DNA of 64,000 bases from an uncultured Chloroflexota bacterium (GCA_937901745.1 CALGSZ010000106.1:310001-374000); one strand, 5' to 3'; shown: positions 24,219 through 33,678, counted from the first letter of the stretch. A program made the numbers and translations. The notes: generated from the sequence alone by a model not told the origin.

Positions 24219-25948
24219 CCGCGGTCGGCAGCGACCGGCAGCGTGAACGTGATCGTTGTGCCCCGGCCAAGCTCGCTGGCCGCCTCGATAGTGCCCCGGT
24301 GCGCCTGGACAATGTGCTTGGCGATCGCCAGACCGAGACCGCTGCCCTCGCTCCGCCGCGCTCGATCCGCCTTGTGAAAGCGCTCGAAGATTCGCGGTAG
24401 CTCGCCTGGCGAAATGCCAACTCCAGTGTCCGAGACCGCGACCCGAACGACGGAGCCCTCGGAGTGGGCGCTAACGGTGATCGTCCCTCCGGGTGGTGTG
24501 AACTTGATCGCGTTGTGAATCAGGTTGAGCAGGACTTGCTCGATGCGCGAGCGGTCGGCAGCGACGCGAGGCAGCGCCACCGGAATGTCTACAACCAAGT
24601 GCAACCGCGCCCGCTCCGTCTGCGGCCGGAGCCGCTCGGCCGCGCGCTCGATCACCTCGCGGACCGAGATCTCCTCCACATCGAGCGGCATGCGGCCGGA
24701 TTCGAGCCGCGCGAGATCGAGCAGCTCGTCGGAGAGCGCGGTGAGCCGATCGACTTCGGTCACAATCCGCTGTAGGAAGTCTTCCGCGACCTCCGGATCG
24801 TCCGCCGCGCCAGCTTGAAGCGTCTCTACCAGTGCGCGCACCGAGGCAAGCGGCGTGCGCAGCTCGTGCGAGACATTGGCCACGAACTCTCGCCGCACTG
24901 ATTCCAGATGCCGAAGCGTCGTGACATCGCGCAGAACCAGGATCGCGAGCCAGGTTTCTCCCACCGAGACTGGCCGCGCCGCTGCTTCGATGATGCGCGC
25001 CGCGCGGGCATACTCGATCGCTAGCGACTGCGCCTCACCCGTCTCCAAGGCAGCGCGGACGAGCGCGACGAGGTCATGATCCCGCGTCACGACGACCAAC
25101 GGCCGCCCGATAGCGTCGCGCGACTCGATGTCAAACATGGCTGCCGCCGCGTCGTTGAGGTGGAGCACTCGTTCGTCCTCGCTGATCGTCACCACGCCAT
25201 CGCGAAGGCTTGCCAGGATCGCGGCTTGCTGGGCGCGCTCCCGCTCGCTCTCCGCCATTTGCTCTTGAACGCTCACCGACAGCGTATCGATGACGCGCGA
25301 GATGTCCGCCACCTCTACTGGAGCCGTCGGCGCCGGCTCACCGCTGGATCGCCCGGTAGCTGCGCCAACCGCTCGCTCCCGCACCGCCTGCAGCGGCCCC
25401 AATACCGACCGCGCGCTGATTGCGCCGACAATGAAAATCAATCCCAAAGACGCGGCCGCGCCGGCAAGCACCGTGCGCCGGATGAGAGCGATGGCATCCT
25501 CCGCTTGCTCCCGTGGAATCGCCACTCGCGCCACATAATCGCCATCTAGCAGGATAGCGACCGCGACTTCCTCGGCAGCCCAGTGGTCTCCCCGTCTGGC
25601 GTTTCGCGCTTCAGCGATTTCCGGCGACCTGGCGCTGACCTCGCGAGCCGACAACTCGCCTGCCGAGTCGGTAATGACCGTCCCATCCGGCGCAAGAAAC
25701 GTGAAGCGTCGAGACGTTCCGCTCGCCAGCATCGAGACGACGTCGGCAAGCTCCGCTTGGGAAGCGCCGCTCACCAGCGCCGATCTGGAGGCGTTCGCCA
25801 TAACGAGCGCCTCGTTGGCAAGCTGATCTGTGAGGCGATCAGCGTACCAATCGCGAACGGAGACGAGAATCCAGAAGGTCAGTGCGGCGACAACGAGGAT
25901 GATGGCCCCAAACGCGAGGGCAAGCCGGCCCCAAAGCGTCCTGGGCAC
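24215..25948 (-). CDS. PhoR/ResE-like sensor histidine kinase
   Basis: A 577-residue two-component sensor. Helix 1 (about residues 8-30) and helix 2 (159-180) flank an extracytoplasmic sensor domain of about 125 residues; a HAMP-like linker and a PAS domain (240-345) follow, then HisKA with His361 in NVSHELRTPLASV and a HATPase domain with DTGVGI and GSGLGLAI boxes. It follows the PhoB-like regulator gene by 64 nt on the same strand, so the two form a cognate pair. The architecture is that of PhoR (phosphate) or ResE/WalK-type kinases; no pst or phosphatase gene is near to decide. Confidence 0.93.
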   Translation of the reverse strand: MPRTLWGRLALAFGAIILVVAALTFWILVSVRDWYADRLTDQLANEALVMANASRSALVSGASQAELADVVSMLASGTSRRFTFLAPDGTVITDSAGELSAREVSARSPEIAEARNARRGDHWAAEEVAVAILLDGDYVARVAIPREQAEDAIALIRRTVLAGAAASLGLIFIVGAISARSVLGPLQAVRERAVGAATGRSSGEPAPTAPVEVADISRVIDTLSVSVQEQMAESERERAQQAAILASLRDGVVTISEDERVLHLNDAAAAMFDIESRDAIGRPLVVVTRDHDLVALVRAALETGEAQSLAIEYARAARIIEAAARPVSVGETWLAILVLRDVTTLRHLESVRREFVANVSHELRTPLASVRALVETLQAGAADDPEVAEDFLQRIVTEVDRLTALSDELLDLARLESGRMPLDVEEISVREVIERAAERLRPQTERARLHLVVDIPVALPRVAADRSRIEQVLLNLIHNAIKFTPPGGTITVSAHSEGSVVRVAVSDTGVGISPGELPRIFERFHKADRARRSEGSGLGLAIAKHIVQAHRGTIEAASELGRGTTITFTLPVAADRG

Positions 25949-26012
25949 GTCGCCTCACTCCGCGCCTTGGCGCATCGGCCGTGACAGTTGCCAATCGGGC
26001 GAGCCGGCGCCG

Positions 26013-26786
26013 CTATTCCGATGCAACGAAACGGTAACCATGCCCTCGGACCGTCTCGATCCAGCGCCGGCCGGATGCCTCCTCGCCGAGCTTCTGCCGG
26101 AGCCAGCGGATGTGGACATCCACCGTCCGCGTATCGATCGGGACATCGTAGCCCCAGACCTCCCGCAGCAATGCTTCGCGGGACAGGACGATGCCCGGAT
26201 GACGCATCAGATAGGCAAGGAGGTCGAACTCTTTCGGCTTCAGCGTGAGCGGCGCTCCATCCAGCCGGGCCTCACGACGAGGCAAATCGACAGTCAGGCC
26301 GCCAGCGCTCAGTGTGGAGGCGACGCGCGTTTCAGGAACCGCCGAGACCGATGCAGCCACCGTCTCCATCCGGTCCTGCTCCGTGCCATTCGGCATCACC
26401 TGAGCGCGTCGCAGCATCGCTCGCACTCTGGCGATGAGCTCGCGCATTGCGAACGGCTTGGTTAGGTAGTCGTCGCCGCCAAGCTCCAAGCCCAGGACGC
26501 GGTCGACCTCCTCAGCCCGCGCCGAGAGGAATAGGATCGGGACGTTCGACTCCATGCGCACCCGGCGCAGCACCTGGAAACCGTCGAGTCCGGGGAGCAT
26601 CACGTCGAGGATGATGAGGTCCGGTCGCAGCGATCGCGCCTTGGACAACGCGGAAGGACCATCCTCGGCGATCTCGACGGCCCATCCCTCGCGGCGGAGG
26701 TTGTAGGCGATCGCCTGGTGCAGCGCCGCCTCGTCGTCCACCAGCAGGATGAGCGGGCGCCGCGCCTCGGAACTCGGTTCAACCAT
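26013..26786 (-). CDS. OmpR/PhoB family response regulator
   Basis: A 257-residue regulator. The receiver domain has the acidic pocket VDDEAA, phospho-acceptor Asp61 in LIILDVMLPGLDG and Lys110 in YLTKPF. A Ser/Thr/Val-rich linker leads to a C-terminal winged helix (about 165-255) ending in RTVRGHGYRF-type sequence (ETVRGHGYRFV). It heads a two-gene unit with the PhoR-like kinase. The linker is longer than in typical PhoB, about 40 residues. Confidence 0.95.
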   Translation of the reverse strand: MVEPSSEARRPLILLVDDEAALHQAIAYNLRREGWAVEIAEDGPSALSKARSLRPDLIILDVMLPGLDGFQVLRRVRMESNVPILFLSARAEEVDRVLGLELGGDDYLTKPFAMRELIARVRAMLRRAQVMPNGTEQDRMETVAASVSAVPETRVASTLSAGGLTVDLPRREARLDGAPLTLKPKEFDLLAYLMRHPGIVLSREALLREVWGYDVPIDTRTVDVHIRWLRQKLGEEASGRRWIETVRGHGYRFVASE

Positions 26787-26948
26787 CAGCTACACCTCCG
26801 CCGGCGGAACGCGAACATCGCGCGACTCCGGCGTTACCTCGATGAGTATATCGGGTCCCCGTTGGCAGTCTGGTGACAAGGCGGCAATCGCCACCAGCGA
26901 TCCAGGTCCGGTCGAACGCCGCCGTGGCCTGAAAACGCAGGCGTGTGG

Positions 26949-26954
26949 TAGAAT
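26949..26954 (+). promoter_or_regulatory. extended -10 promoter of the rplU operon
   Basis: TGG-TAGAAT fits an extended -10 element (TGn then TAnAAT). It lies 84 bp before the rplU start, and no strong -35 is seen. Confidence 0.55.
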
Positions 26955-26963
26955 TCCCTGTCG

Positions 26964-26982
26964 CGGGTGCATTCGGCACCCG
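26964..26982 (+). promoter_or_regulatory. hairpin in the rplU leader
   Basis: CGGGTGC-ATTCG-GCACCCG is a perfect 7-bp stem with a 5-nt loop, at the very start of the predicted rplU mRNA. It has no real T-run, so it is a candidate leader structure for ribosomal-protein feedback rather than a terminator. Confidence 0.4.
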
Positions 26983-27037
26983 ATTTCGTGTGCGCAGCAC
27001 TTGGCACGATGGCATTGGGACCAGGCGAGAAGTAATC

Positions 27038-27466
27038 ATGAGCGATCCTGCATCCGAAGCGACGGCCGCGCCGGCCGAGAGCACGCAAGAGGCGGCGCCG
27101 GAGACGAGCGCAGAGCCGGCAGCTCAGCCTGCCCCCGCGGCGCCACGTTCGTCCAGCTACGCGATCATCGAGACCGGTGGCAAGCAGTACCGGGTCAGCG
27201 TCGGTGACACGATTACGGTCGAGCGGCTGGCGGCCGAGCCTGGCTCGGAGATCACAATTGACCGCGTGCTCCTGGTTGGCGGCGACGGCCAAACTCGAGT
27301 GGGAACGCCCGTCGTTCCCGGCGCGACAGTTCGGGCAAAGGTCGAGGACCATTTCCGCGGCGAGAAGATCGTCGTCTTCACGTACAAGCCGAAGAAGCGC
27401 TATCGCCGCAAGCTCGGCCATCGGCAGCCGCTGTCGCACCTGACGATTACGGCAATCAATGCCTGA
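27038..27466 (+). CDS. rplU: 50S ribosomal protein L21
   Basis: A 142-residue protein whose last 100 residues are a standard L21 domain ([19 protein letters not shown] ... [16 protein letters not shown]), which binds 23S rRNA in the large subunit. The first 40 residues are an Ala/Glu/Pro/Ser extension that normal L21 lacks. The ATG at 27038 follows GAGAAG; there is no internal methionine at the start of the L21 core, so the extension is probably translated. It leads the operon rplU-rpmA-rpmE. Confidence 0.96.
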   Translation: MSDPASEATAAPAESTQEAAPETSAEPAAQPAPAAPRSSSYAIIETGGKQYRVSVGDTITVERLAAEPGSEITIDRVLLVGGDGQTRVGTPVVPGATVRAKVEDHFRGEKIVVFTYKPKKRYRRKLGHRQPLSHLTITAINA

Positions 27467-27572
27467 GCGACCGCTCGCTGCCGGCGTCGCGGTCTCGTCC
27501 TGACACAGAGCGCACGGCCAGTCCGAGCGAACAGGCGAGCGGCGCGGGCCTAGGATTGAAGGAGAAATTACG

Positions 27573-27902
27573 ATGGCACACAAGAAGGGCGTAGGAAGCT
27601 CTCGGAACGGCCGCGACAGCCAATCCAAGCGGCTGGGCGTCAAGCGGTACGACGGCCAGTTCGTTCGCGCGGGCACGATCGTCGTGCGCCAGCGGGGCAC
27701 CCAGTTCTGGGTTGGCAACAACGTCGGGATCGGCAAGGATCACACGATCTACTCGCTGATTGACGGCGTGGTCAAGTTCGAGCCGCTTCACCGCAACAAG
27801 CGCCGCATCAGCGTTTATCCGGTCGAGGTCTATCCGGTCGGCGGCCGGCCGAACGGGGAGCTCTCGACTCCGGCGCCTCAGTCGACCGCGGCCGCGGACT
27901 GA
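27573..27902 (+). CDS. rpmA: 50S ribosomal protein L27
   Basis: A 109-residue L27, recognised by [23 protein letters not shown] at the N-terminus (the part that reaches the peptidyl transferase centre) and [24 protein letters not shown]. There is no cleavable N-terminal extension of the Firmicutes type. The C-terminus runs about 20 residues beyond the usual end. AAGGAG precedes the ATG. It follows rplU, the normal bacterial order. Confidence 0.97.
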   Translation: MAHKKGVGSSRNGRDSQSKRLGVKRYDGQFVRAGTIVVRQRGTQFWVGNNVGIGKDHTIYSLIDGVVKFEPLHRNKRRISVYPVEVYPVGGRPNGELSTPAPQSTAAAD

Positions 27903-27929
27903 CACGGGCGGCGGAGACAAGGAGCAGTC

Positions 27930-28355
27930 ATGAAGCCAGGCATTCACCCGCAGTACGTCGAGGCGCAGGTCATCTGCGCATGCGGCAATACCTTTACCAC
28001 TCGCTCGACGAAGCCGGTGCTGCGCACCGACCTCTGCAACGTCTGCCATCCGTTCTTCACCGGTGAGCAGCGCATCGTCGACACGGCCGGCCAGGTTGAG
28101 CGCTTCATGCGCCGGCTGAGCAACGTCTCCACCGAGCCGTACGTCTCCAAGCGCCAGCAGCGGCTCCGGGAGCGGCAGGCACGGCTCGAGGCTGAGCGCC
28201 GGCGACAGGAGGAGCTCGCCGCTCAGGCCGCGGCTGAGGAGGCCGCTGCCCGCGCCGCGCGCGAGCAGTCGACTGAGGCCGAGACTGGCGACGCGGAAGC
28301 CGCGGCTGCAACTGAGCAGACTGAAACCGCGGAGACAGCAGAGTCCGCCGAGTAA
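27930..28355 (+). CDS. rpmE: 50S ribosomal protein L31 with long acidic C-terminal extension
   Basis: The first 70 residues of this 141-residue protein are L31 of the zinc-binding type ([18 protein letters not shown] and [10 protein letters not shown]; two CxC/CxxC pairs). The remaining 70 residues are a basic helix ([22 protein letters not shown]) followed by an Ala/Glu/Thr-rich acidic tail, absent from standard L31. The gene lies 27 nt after rpmA behind AAGGAG, and a strong terminator ends the operon. The extension has no known role to me. Confidence 0.95.
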   Translation: MKPGIHPQYVEAQVICACGNTFTTRSTKPVLRTDLCNVCHPFFTGEQRIVDTAGQVERFMRRLSNVSTEPYVSKRQQRLRERQARLEAERRRQEELAAQAAAEEAAARAAREQSTEAETGDAEAAAATEQTETAETAESAE

Positions 28356-28389
28356 TTCACGCGCTACGTTTCATACTCATAATGTGACG

Positions 28390-28428
28390 GACCGGGCGCC
28401 GCTAATTGGGCGCCCGGTCTGCTTTTCC
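28390..28428 (+). terminator. terminator of the rplU-rpmA-rpmE operon
   Basis: A perfect 11-bp stem (GACCGGGCGCC at 28390-28400 with GGCGCCCGGTC at 28409-28419) is followed by TGCTTTTCC. It overlaps the last codon and stop of the convergent CitE-like gene. Confidence 0.88.
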
Positions 28429-29337
28429 GTCTTGGCTCGCGGCTACAGCTAACATACGCTGCGCCATTCGAACGCTCGCCGCGTCCACCATGATGCCCTC
28501 GATCGCGATAGCGCCTCGGCCCTCGGCGGTCGCCGCCTCGTAGGCTTCGACCACCCGCCGCGCCCACGCGATCTCTTCCTCAGACGGCGTCCAGACCTCG
28601 TTGACGACCGGGAGCTGGCGAGGATGGATGCACCACTTGCCATCGTAGCCGAGCGCCCTGGCAATCTCGCTCGTCCGCCGGAGTCCATCCAAGTCCTGGT
28701 AATCGGCGTACGGGCCGTCGATCACCCGCAATCCTGCGGCCCGCCCCGCGACGAGGATGCGCGACATCGCGTAGTGCCATCTGTGCCCGGGATACCGCGC
28801 GTCCCACTCATCGAGCGTGCCGATGTCACGTCCCGGCATCCCCACAGAGGCAGCAAAGTCGCCTGGACCGAACACCAGCGCCTCGAGCCGGTCGCTCGCG
28901 GTCGCGATGCGCTCGCACGCCGCCAGGCCAGCAGCCGTCTCGATCTGCGCCTCGATCCCTATCCGGTGCGGGATGCCGACGGCCTGCTCCAGCTGTCCGA
29001 GCAGCGTAGCAACGGTGATCACATCCTCCGGCCGGTTCACCTTTGGGACGATGACGAGATCGACGTGGCTGCCTGCCCCCTCGATCACATCCACGAGGTC
29101 GCGGTAGCAGTAAGGCGAGTCAAGGGGATTGACGCGGATCGCTCGCGGCCGGCCGCGCCAGTCGAGATCGCGCAGCGCGGCAATGGCGTGCCCCCGAGCC
29201 GCGGCTTTCTCGCCTGGCGCGACCGAATCCTCGAGATCCAGGAACACCATGTCCGCCTCGGAGGCGAGCGCCTTTTCGGCCATCCGCGGCACCGAGGCGG
29301 GCACGGAGAGAACGCTCCGCGCCAGACGCGGTGTCAT
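28402..29337 (-). CDS. CitE-like CoA ester lyase (HpcH/HpaI aldolase family)
   Basis: A 311-residue TIM-barrel lyase of the CitE/malyl-CoA lyase family. The signatures are VFLDLEDSVAPGEK, the metal-site glutamate in GIEAQIETAAGL, FGPGDFAASVG and the C-terminal GYDGKWCIHPRQLPVVNEVW. Such enzymes split or form malyl-CoA, citramalyl-CoA or similar esters. The ATG at 29337 overlaps the stop of the upstream hydrolase gene by 4 nt (ATGA), so translation is coupled. The pairing with a CocE-type hydrolase does not identify a pathway. Confidence 0.92.
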   Translation of the reverse strand: MTPRLARSVLSVPASVPRMAEKALASEADMVFLDLEDSVAPGEKAAARGHAIAALRDLDWRGRPRAIRVNPLDSPYCYRDLVDVIEGAGSHVDLVIVPKVNRPEDVITVATLLGQLEQAVGIPHRIGIEAQIETAAGLAACERIATASDRLEALVFGPGDFAASVGMPGRDIGTLDEWDARYPGHRWHYAMSRILVAGRAAGLRVIDGPYADYQDLDGLRRTSEIARALGYDGKWCIHPRQLPVVNEVWTPSEEEIAWARRVVEAYEAATAEGRGAIAIEGIMVDAASVRMAQRMLAVAASQDGKADRAPN

Positions 29338-31079
29338 GTCTCCTTCACCACGGGCAAGATGACGCAAGACGGGTGTGCGGCGTCGTGCAAGACCGTCTGC
29401 GTCGCGACGACCGCCTTCGACGGGCCTTCCTTGCCGAGATCGCCGCCGGTGTTCAGGTTGCGATCCCATTGCGGGAAATCGCTGCTGGAGATCGAGAGCC
29501 GAATCCGGTGCCCCGCGGGAATGCGGGCGCCGACGGGACCGAGGCGGATCTCATACTCGTAAACGCGGTTCGGCTCGATCGGCTCCGCGTGCGTCGTCGA
29601 GTTCCGGTAGCGGGCGCGGACGATACCCTCTTGGAGATTGATCGAGACGCCGTTCGGATCGACGCGGCAGAGCCGAGCTGTCCAATCCGTATCGGCGGCG
29701 TTGGTGGCGGCGAAGAGCCGGACCGTGACATCCCCGAGCAGCAGGAGATCCTCCACCAGCGGCTCGCTCGTGTAGACGAGGACGCTGTTCCACTCCTCGC
29801 TAGCCGACTGGTCGGCTGGTCCCATCGGCGCGACCCAGGTGAAGCAGCATGAGTGCCCGCCTTGGCTCAGGTTCGGCGTCAGCGGGTCGTAGGTGTAGAC
29901 ATCGGCCGGCTCCTCCCCCGGCGGCTCGGTCGAGAGTTTGCCATCGCCGAACGAAGAGTTTGCCCGGCCACCGGAATGGAGATACCAGCGCGTCGGAGTC
30001 ATCTCCTTCGGCGGCCAATCCTCCAGGTCGCGCCAGCGATCCTCCCCCATCACGAACACCGTCACCGGGGACTCGAGGACACCGGTCCAGCTTCCCTTGA
30101 GGAACTGATCGAACCACCGAAGTTGCCAATCATCAATGAGGCTCGGCGACGCATTATCGCCAGTGGTGCTCGCGGCCAGGGAGCGCCAAGGGATGTGGTA
30201 CCAGGGCCCGATGATGAGTTTCTGCCCTTGGCGCGCTTCCTCCGAGCCCGCTTGCTCGCGCAAGCCAAGGAAGTTCTTGACCGTCCCACTTAGGAAGACG
30301 TCGTACCAGCCGGCGATGTGCAGCGCGGGAACCGTGATCCTGCTGTAGTCCTCGTCAATGCTCCAGCGGCGCCAGTAGTCGTCGTAGGTCGGATGGGCGA
30401 GCCAGTCGAAGAAGTAGGCGGTGTCTGGGAGGCGCAGCGGCGGGTACTCATCGAGCGGGAGATACCAGTCCCAGTTGAGCGCGTTGGCGAACGCGGTCGC
30501 ATACTCCCGCACCGCCGCGTCGTCCCCACGGCGCTTCGCGCACTGGACGCCAAGACTCAGCGCCCACGACGCCGCGAATGCCAGTGCGAGCGCTCCTTGG
30601 TTGTAGGTCCAGCCTTCGTAATACTGTGACCCGGTCATGACCGGGCAGATCGTGACCAGGCTCGGCGGCCGGAGCGTCGCCGGGAGAAGCTGCGTCGCGC
30701 CGGCATAGGAGAAGCCATACATGCCGACGCGCCCGTTGGCGCCTGGCAGGCGCGCCGCCCATTCGATCGTGTCATACCCGTCTTCTGCCTCATGCAGGAA
30801 CGGGTACCACTCCCCCTCAGAGGCGTAACGGCCACGCGTATCCTGACAGACGACGATGTAGCCATGACGCGCGTACCAGGATGGATGACTGTAGGCGACG
30901 TTCTCGGATTGCGTCTTGTCGTAGGGAAGCCTGATTAGAATGACTGGGAATGGTCCCTCCCCCTCGGGCCGGTAGACGTCCGCCATGAGCGTCGTCCCGT
31001 CCCGCACCCGGCACGGGACGTTCCGCTCAACCCAAACTCCAGGCACGCCCGGCACCGGCACACCACGCCCCTCAACCAT
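29334..31079 (-). CDS. CocE/NonD family serine hydrolase (X-Pro dipeptidyl-peptidase-like)
   Basis: A 581-residue alpha/beta hydrolase of the S15/CocE group, which includes cocaine esterase, glutaryl acylases and X-prolyl peptidases. The nucleophile is Ser124 in MYGFSYAGATQ; the likely acid and base are the Asp in HIAGWYDVFL and the His in IIGPWYHIPW. The C-terminal third is the family jelly-roll domain. The start at 31079 follows GGGAGG; the frame is open upstream without a ribosome site. There is no signal peptide. It is coupled to the CitE-like gene. Confidence 0.9.
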   Translation of the reverse strand: MVEGRGVPVPGVPGVWVERNVPCRVRDGTTLMADVYRPEGEGPFPVILIRLPYDKTQSENVAYSHPSWYARHGYIVVCQDTRGRYASEGEWYPFLHEAEDGYDTIEWAARLPGANGRVGMYGFSYAGATQLLPATLRPPSLVTICPVMTGSQYYEGWTYNQGALALAFAASWALSLGVQCAKRRGDDAAVREYATAFANALNWDWYLPLDEYPPLRLPDTAYFFDWLAHPTYDDYWRRWSIDEDYSRITVPALHIAGWYDVFLSGTVKNFLGLREQAGSEEARQGQKLIIGPWYHIPWRSLAASTTGDNASPSLIDDWQLRWFDQFLKGSWTGVLESPVTVFVMGEDRWRDLEDWPPKEMTPTRWYLHSGGRANSSFGDGKLSTEPPGEEPADVYTYDPLTPNLSQGGHSCCFTWVAPMGPADQSASEEWNSVLVYTSEPLVEDLLLLGDVTVRLFAATNAADTDWTARLCRVDPNGVSINLQEGIVRARYRNSTTHAEPIEPNRVYEYEIRLGPVGARIPAGHRIRLSISSSDFPQWDRNLNTGGDLGKEGPSKAVVATQTVLHDAAHPSCVILPVVKET

Positions 31080-31253
31080 GCCTCCCGTCCCCTTGCACTT
31101 GCGCGACGAATTCCGCGCTTGGTCAACCGACACACTCCACGACCGGAGCAGGTGTGCTGCATTGTCGCCAATCAGACGTATTTCTGCCCGGCACGCCTCT
31201 TGCGGAGCGACTGCGGCGACGTAGCGAGTTGCCGGTACGCTGCTTGTACCAGG

Positions 31254-31259
31254 TAAACT
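31254..31259 (+). promoter_or_regulatory. possible -10 box of the LCP gene
   Basis: TAAACT lies 11 bp before the GTG at 31270, with TTGCCG 19 bp upstream of it. A GGTAC/GTACC dyad (31234-31250) fills the spacer. If correct, the mRNA is almost leaderless, which would explain the lack of a ribosome site. Confidence 0.35.
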
Positions 31260-31269
31260 ATGTGCTTGC

Positions 31270-32703
31270 GTGCCGCGCATCCGTTCGAGGGGCGCGAGCC
31301 CCCGATTTTCGGCTCCGGTACGAGGGAAGGGAGAGCCTGCCATCCAACGCTTGCAGCCAGATCCGGCAGAGACCACGAGGACCCCGCATACTGAGCCTCA
31401 CGCCCCGCGACGCTCCAGCCGACGACGTCTGGTTCTCGCCGTTGGAGCGGTCTTGGCGCTGGCGTTCATCGCGCTCGGCATCCAAAGCTGGCGCGTGGTA
31501 AGCGCGATCGTTGATGCCGAAAAGGTCGCGGTCGTTCCGCTGCCGACGCGCGAAGCGGAGATCGCCTTTACCATCGGCGAGGAGAAGACGCCGACGAGCG
31601 CCGCTCCAACGTCTCAAGCCCTGACACCAACCATTGCGCCAACCGAAGCGCAATCCGCGGCGACGGAATCCGCGCCGACCACCAACGCCGAACAGGAAAG
31701 CGAGGCGGAGCCGACCAGCGACGATCCTACGCCGTCACCGACGTCGGTCAGCCAGCCGAGCCCTTCGCCAACGCCGACGCATCAGCCCGCGGCGCAAGAG
31801 GAATCCCTGTCTCGGCTGGAAGTCGTGCGTGAGATCGTCGAGGCGAGCATGGCTAACGGCGATCCCGGCAAGTCGGCCGTTTGGGATGGGAGGACCGATC
31901 TCTACGTCCTAGCGATCGGCGTTGACCGGCGGCCGGACGGCGGAGATCAGAACGCGGACGTCATCATTCTGACGCACATTGATCTCGTCAATCACCGCGT
32001 CTCCGCCGTCAGTATTCCACGCGATCTCCTGGTCGAGATCCCGGGCGTGGGCGAGGACAAGATCAATAGCTCGTATAACCATGGCTATCAGGCGAGGCCG
32101 GATGACCCTGTCGCCGGCGTGGCCAAGGTGCGTGACACGATCGAGCACGTGTTCCGCGTCCCGATCGATTACTACGTCCTCGTCGACTTCGACGGGTTCG
32201 AGGCGGTGGTCGACGCGATCGGCGGCATCGAAGTGGATGTCCCCTACGACATCGTCGATGACCAGTACCCGACCGAGGATTACGGCGTCCAAACCGTTGA
32301 GTTCAAGGCCGGGCGGCAGCATATGGACGGCGACACCGCGCTCAAGTACGTGCGCACGCGCCACGCCGACAGCGACGACGCTCGCCGCATCCGGCAGCTC
32401 GACGTGCTGCTCGCAATCTTTGAGAAGGGCAAGAGTTTCCATTCCATTACCCGCGCCGATGAGATCATCATGACGGTCGGCGCGTCCGTTCAGACGAATT
32501 TCACACTGGAGGAGCAGCTGACGCTCGCGCGCCTCGGACTCCAGCTCGATCGCGAGGACATTCGTCTCAGCAGCCTCGGCGAGCCATTGCTCCAGGGCGG
32601 ATTCGCTCCTGATGGCCGCTGGGTCTACACGGGCGATCTCGACGCGATCGTCGCCTTCGTCCACGAGGCGCTCGACACGAGCGTCACCGTCACCGAGCCT
32701 TGA
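31270..32703 (+). CDS. LytR-CpsA-Psr (LCP) family wall polymer transferase
   Basis: A 477-residue membrane protein. A basic cytoplasmic N-terminus precedes one transmembrane helix (about residues 54-72, LVLAVGAVLALAFIALGI). A 100-residue Thr/Pro/Ser/Glu linker follows, then the LCP domain (about 210-400), seen in VLAIGVDRR, HIDLVNHRVSAVSIPRDLLVEIPG and the arginine-rich RTRHADSDDARRIRQLDVL. LCP enzymes attach undecaprenyl-linked glycopolymers to peptidoglycan or to other surface acceptors. The start is uncertain: GTG at 31270 has no ribosome site, but a possible promoter just upstream suggests a leaderless mRNA. It is divergent from the CocE-type gene. Confidence 0.9.
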   Translation: MPRIRSRGASPRFSAPVRGKGEPAIQRLQPDPAETTRTPHTEPHAPRRSSRRRLVLAVGAVLALAFIALGIQSWRVVSAIVDAEKVAVVPLPTREAEIAFTIGEEKTPTSAAPTSQALTPTIAPTEAQSAATESAPTTNAEQESEAEPTSDDPTPSPTSVSQPSPSPTPTHQPAAQEESLSRLEVVREIVEASMANGDPGKSAVWDGRTDLYVLAIGVDRRPDGGDQNADVIILTHIDLVNHRVSAVSIPRDLLVEIPGVGEDKINSSYNHGYQARPDDPVAGVAKVRDTIEHVFRVPIDYYVLVDFDGFEAVVDAIGGIEVDVPYDIVDDQYPTEDYGVQTVEFKAGRQHMDGDTALKYVRTRHADSDDARRIRQLDVLLAIFEKGKSFHSITRADEIIMTVGASVQTNFTLEEQLTLARLGLQLDREDIRLSSLGEPLLQGGFAPDGRWVYTGDLDAIVAFVHEALDTSVTVTEP

Positions 32704-32742
32704 CGAGGCGGCCAGAAAATTCTCGACAAGCTCAAGTCCGAG

Positions 32743-33678
32743 TCACCCTTCGCGCACGGACGGGGCGTCGTCTCGCGCGAATGCGAGCGTTGTGGCGAGG
32801 CCGGAGTACCCGATCGTGACCCGGGGAAAGATGGACGCCGCCTCCGCGAGAAAGGCTTCCGGATTTTCCAGCGCCGGGCTGAAGTGAGTCAGCCACAGCT
32901 CGCCCGCGCCAGCGTCACGCGCGATGGTTGCCGCCTCTGCGAACGTCATGTGCTGGCGCTCAATCGCTTTCGGTAGGTCGTCAGAGCTCCCGTAGGTTCC
33001 TTCACAGACGAGCAACTCGACGCCGGCGAGGAACGACGTCAGGACCAGCACCGGCCGCGTGTCCGTCACGTAGCCAAAGGAAACGCCCGGCCGTGGCGGT
33101 CCGAGCACCTGTTCCGGCTCGGCGGAGCCTCCGTCCCACTGTACCGACTCGCCGTTCTGCAGGCGGCGCCAGAGCTGGACCGGAATGCCCATCGCCACCG
33201 CGCGCTCGGCATCGAACCGTGGCGCTCTCGGCCGTTCCACCCGGTAGGCCAGGCACGGCACGCTGTGCTCTACGCGCAGGGCGTGGCCGATGAGCCCGCC
33301 CGGCAGCGGGAACGACTCTCCACCTTCGAGCTCCTGGACTTCGACGGGATACGGCAAGACTGGGGCGATCTCTCGTAGCCCGGCGACGACGCGAGCCGTT
33401 CCCGGCGGGCCGAAGATCTGCAGTGGCTCGACTTTTCCGGCGTTGGCGACCGTGTGCAAGAGCCCTGGCAGACCGGCCACGTGGTCGGCATGCCAGTGCG
33501 AGAGGCAAATCGCGCCCAAGCGACGGAATCCCCAACTGAAGCGACGCCAAGGAATCTGCGTCCCCTCGCCACAGTCGAACAGCACCAGATCCCCGCCGCT
33601 CCGAACGAGCAAGGCGGAGAGCCAACGATCGGGCAGCGGCATCATCCCGCCGGTGCCGAGGAGCAAGAGATCAATCAT
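32743..33678 (-). CDS. rnz: ribonuclease Z
   Basis: A 311-residue beta-lactamase-fold nuclease that trims the 3' end of tRNA precursors. The N-terminal LLLLGTGGMMPLPDRW and the zinc motif HWHADH (His61, His63, Asp65, His66) are typical, as are the FDCGEGTQIPWRR block and the C-terminal LWLTHFSPAL. The ATG at 33678 lies inside the end of the upstream gene: the two overlap by 8 nt. Starts further upstream would lie wholly inside that gene and are rejected. Confidence 0.93.
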   Translation of the reverse strand: MIDLLLLGTGGMMPLPDRWLSALLVRSGGDLVLFDCGEGTQIPWRRFSWGFRRLGAICLSHWHADHVAGLPGLLHTVANAGKVEPLQIFGPPGTARVVAGLREIAPVLPYPVEVQELEGGESFPLPGGLIGHALRVEHSVPCLAYRVERPRAPRFDAERAVAMGIPVQLWRRLQNGESVQWDGGSAEPEQVLGPPRPGVSFGYVTDTRPVLVLTSFLAGVELLVCEGTYGSSDDLPKAIERQHMTFAEAATIARDAGAGELWLTHFSPALENPEAFLAEAASIFPRVTIGYSGLATTLAFARDDAPSVREG

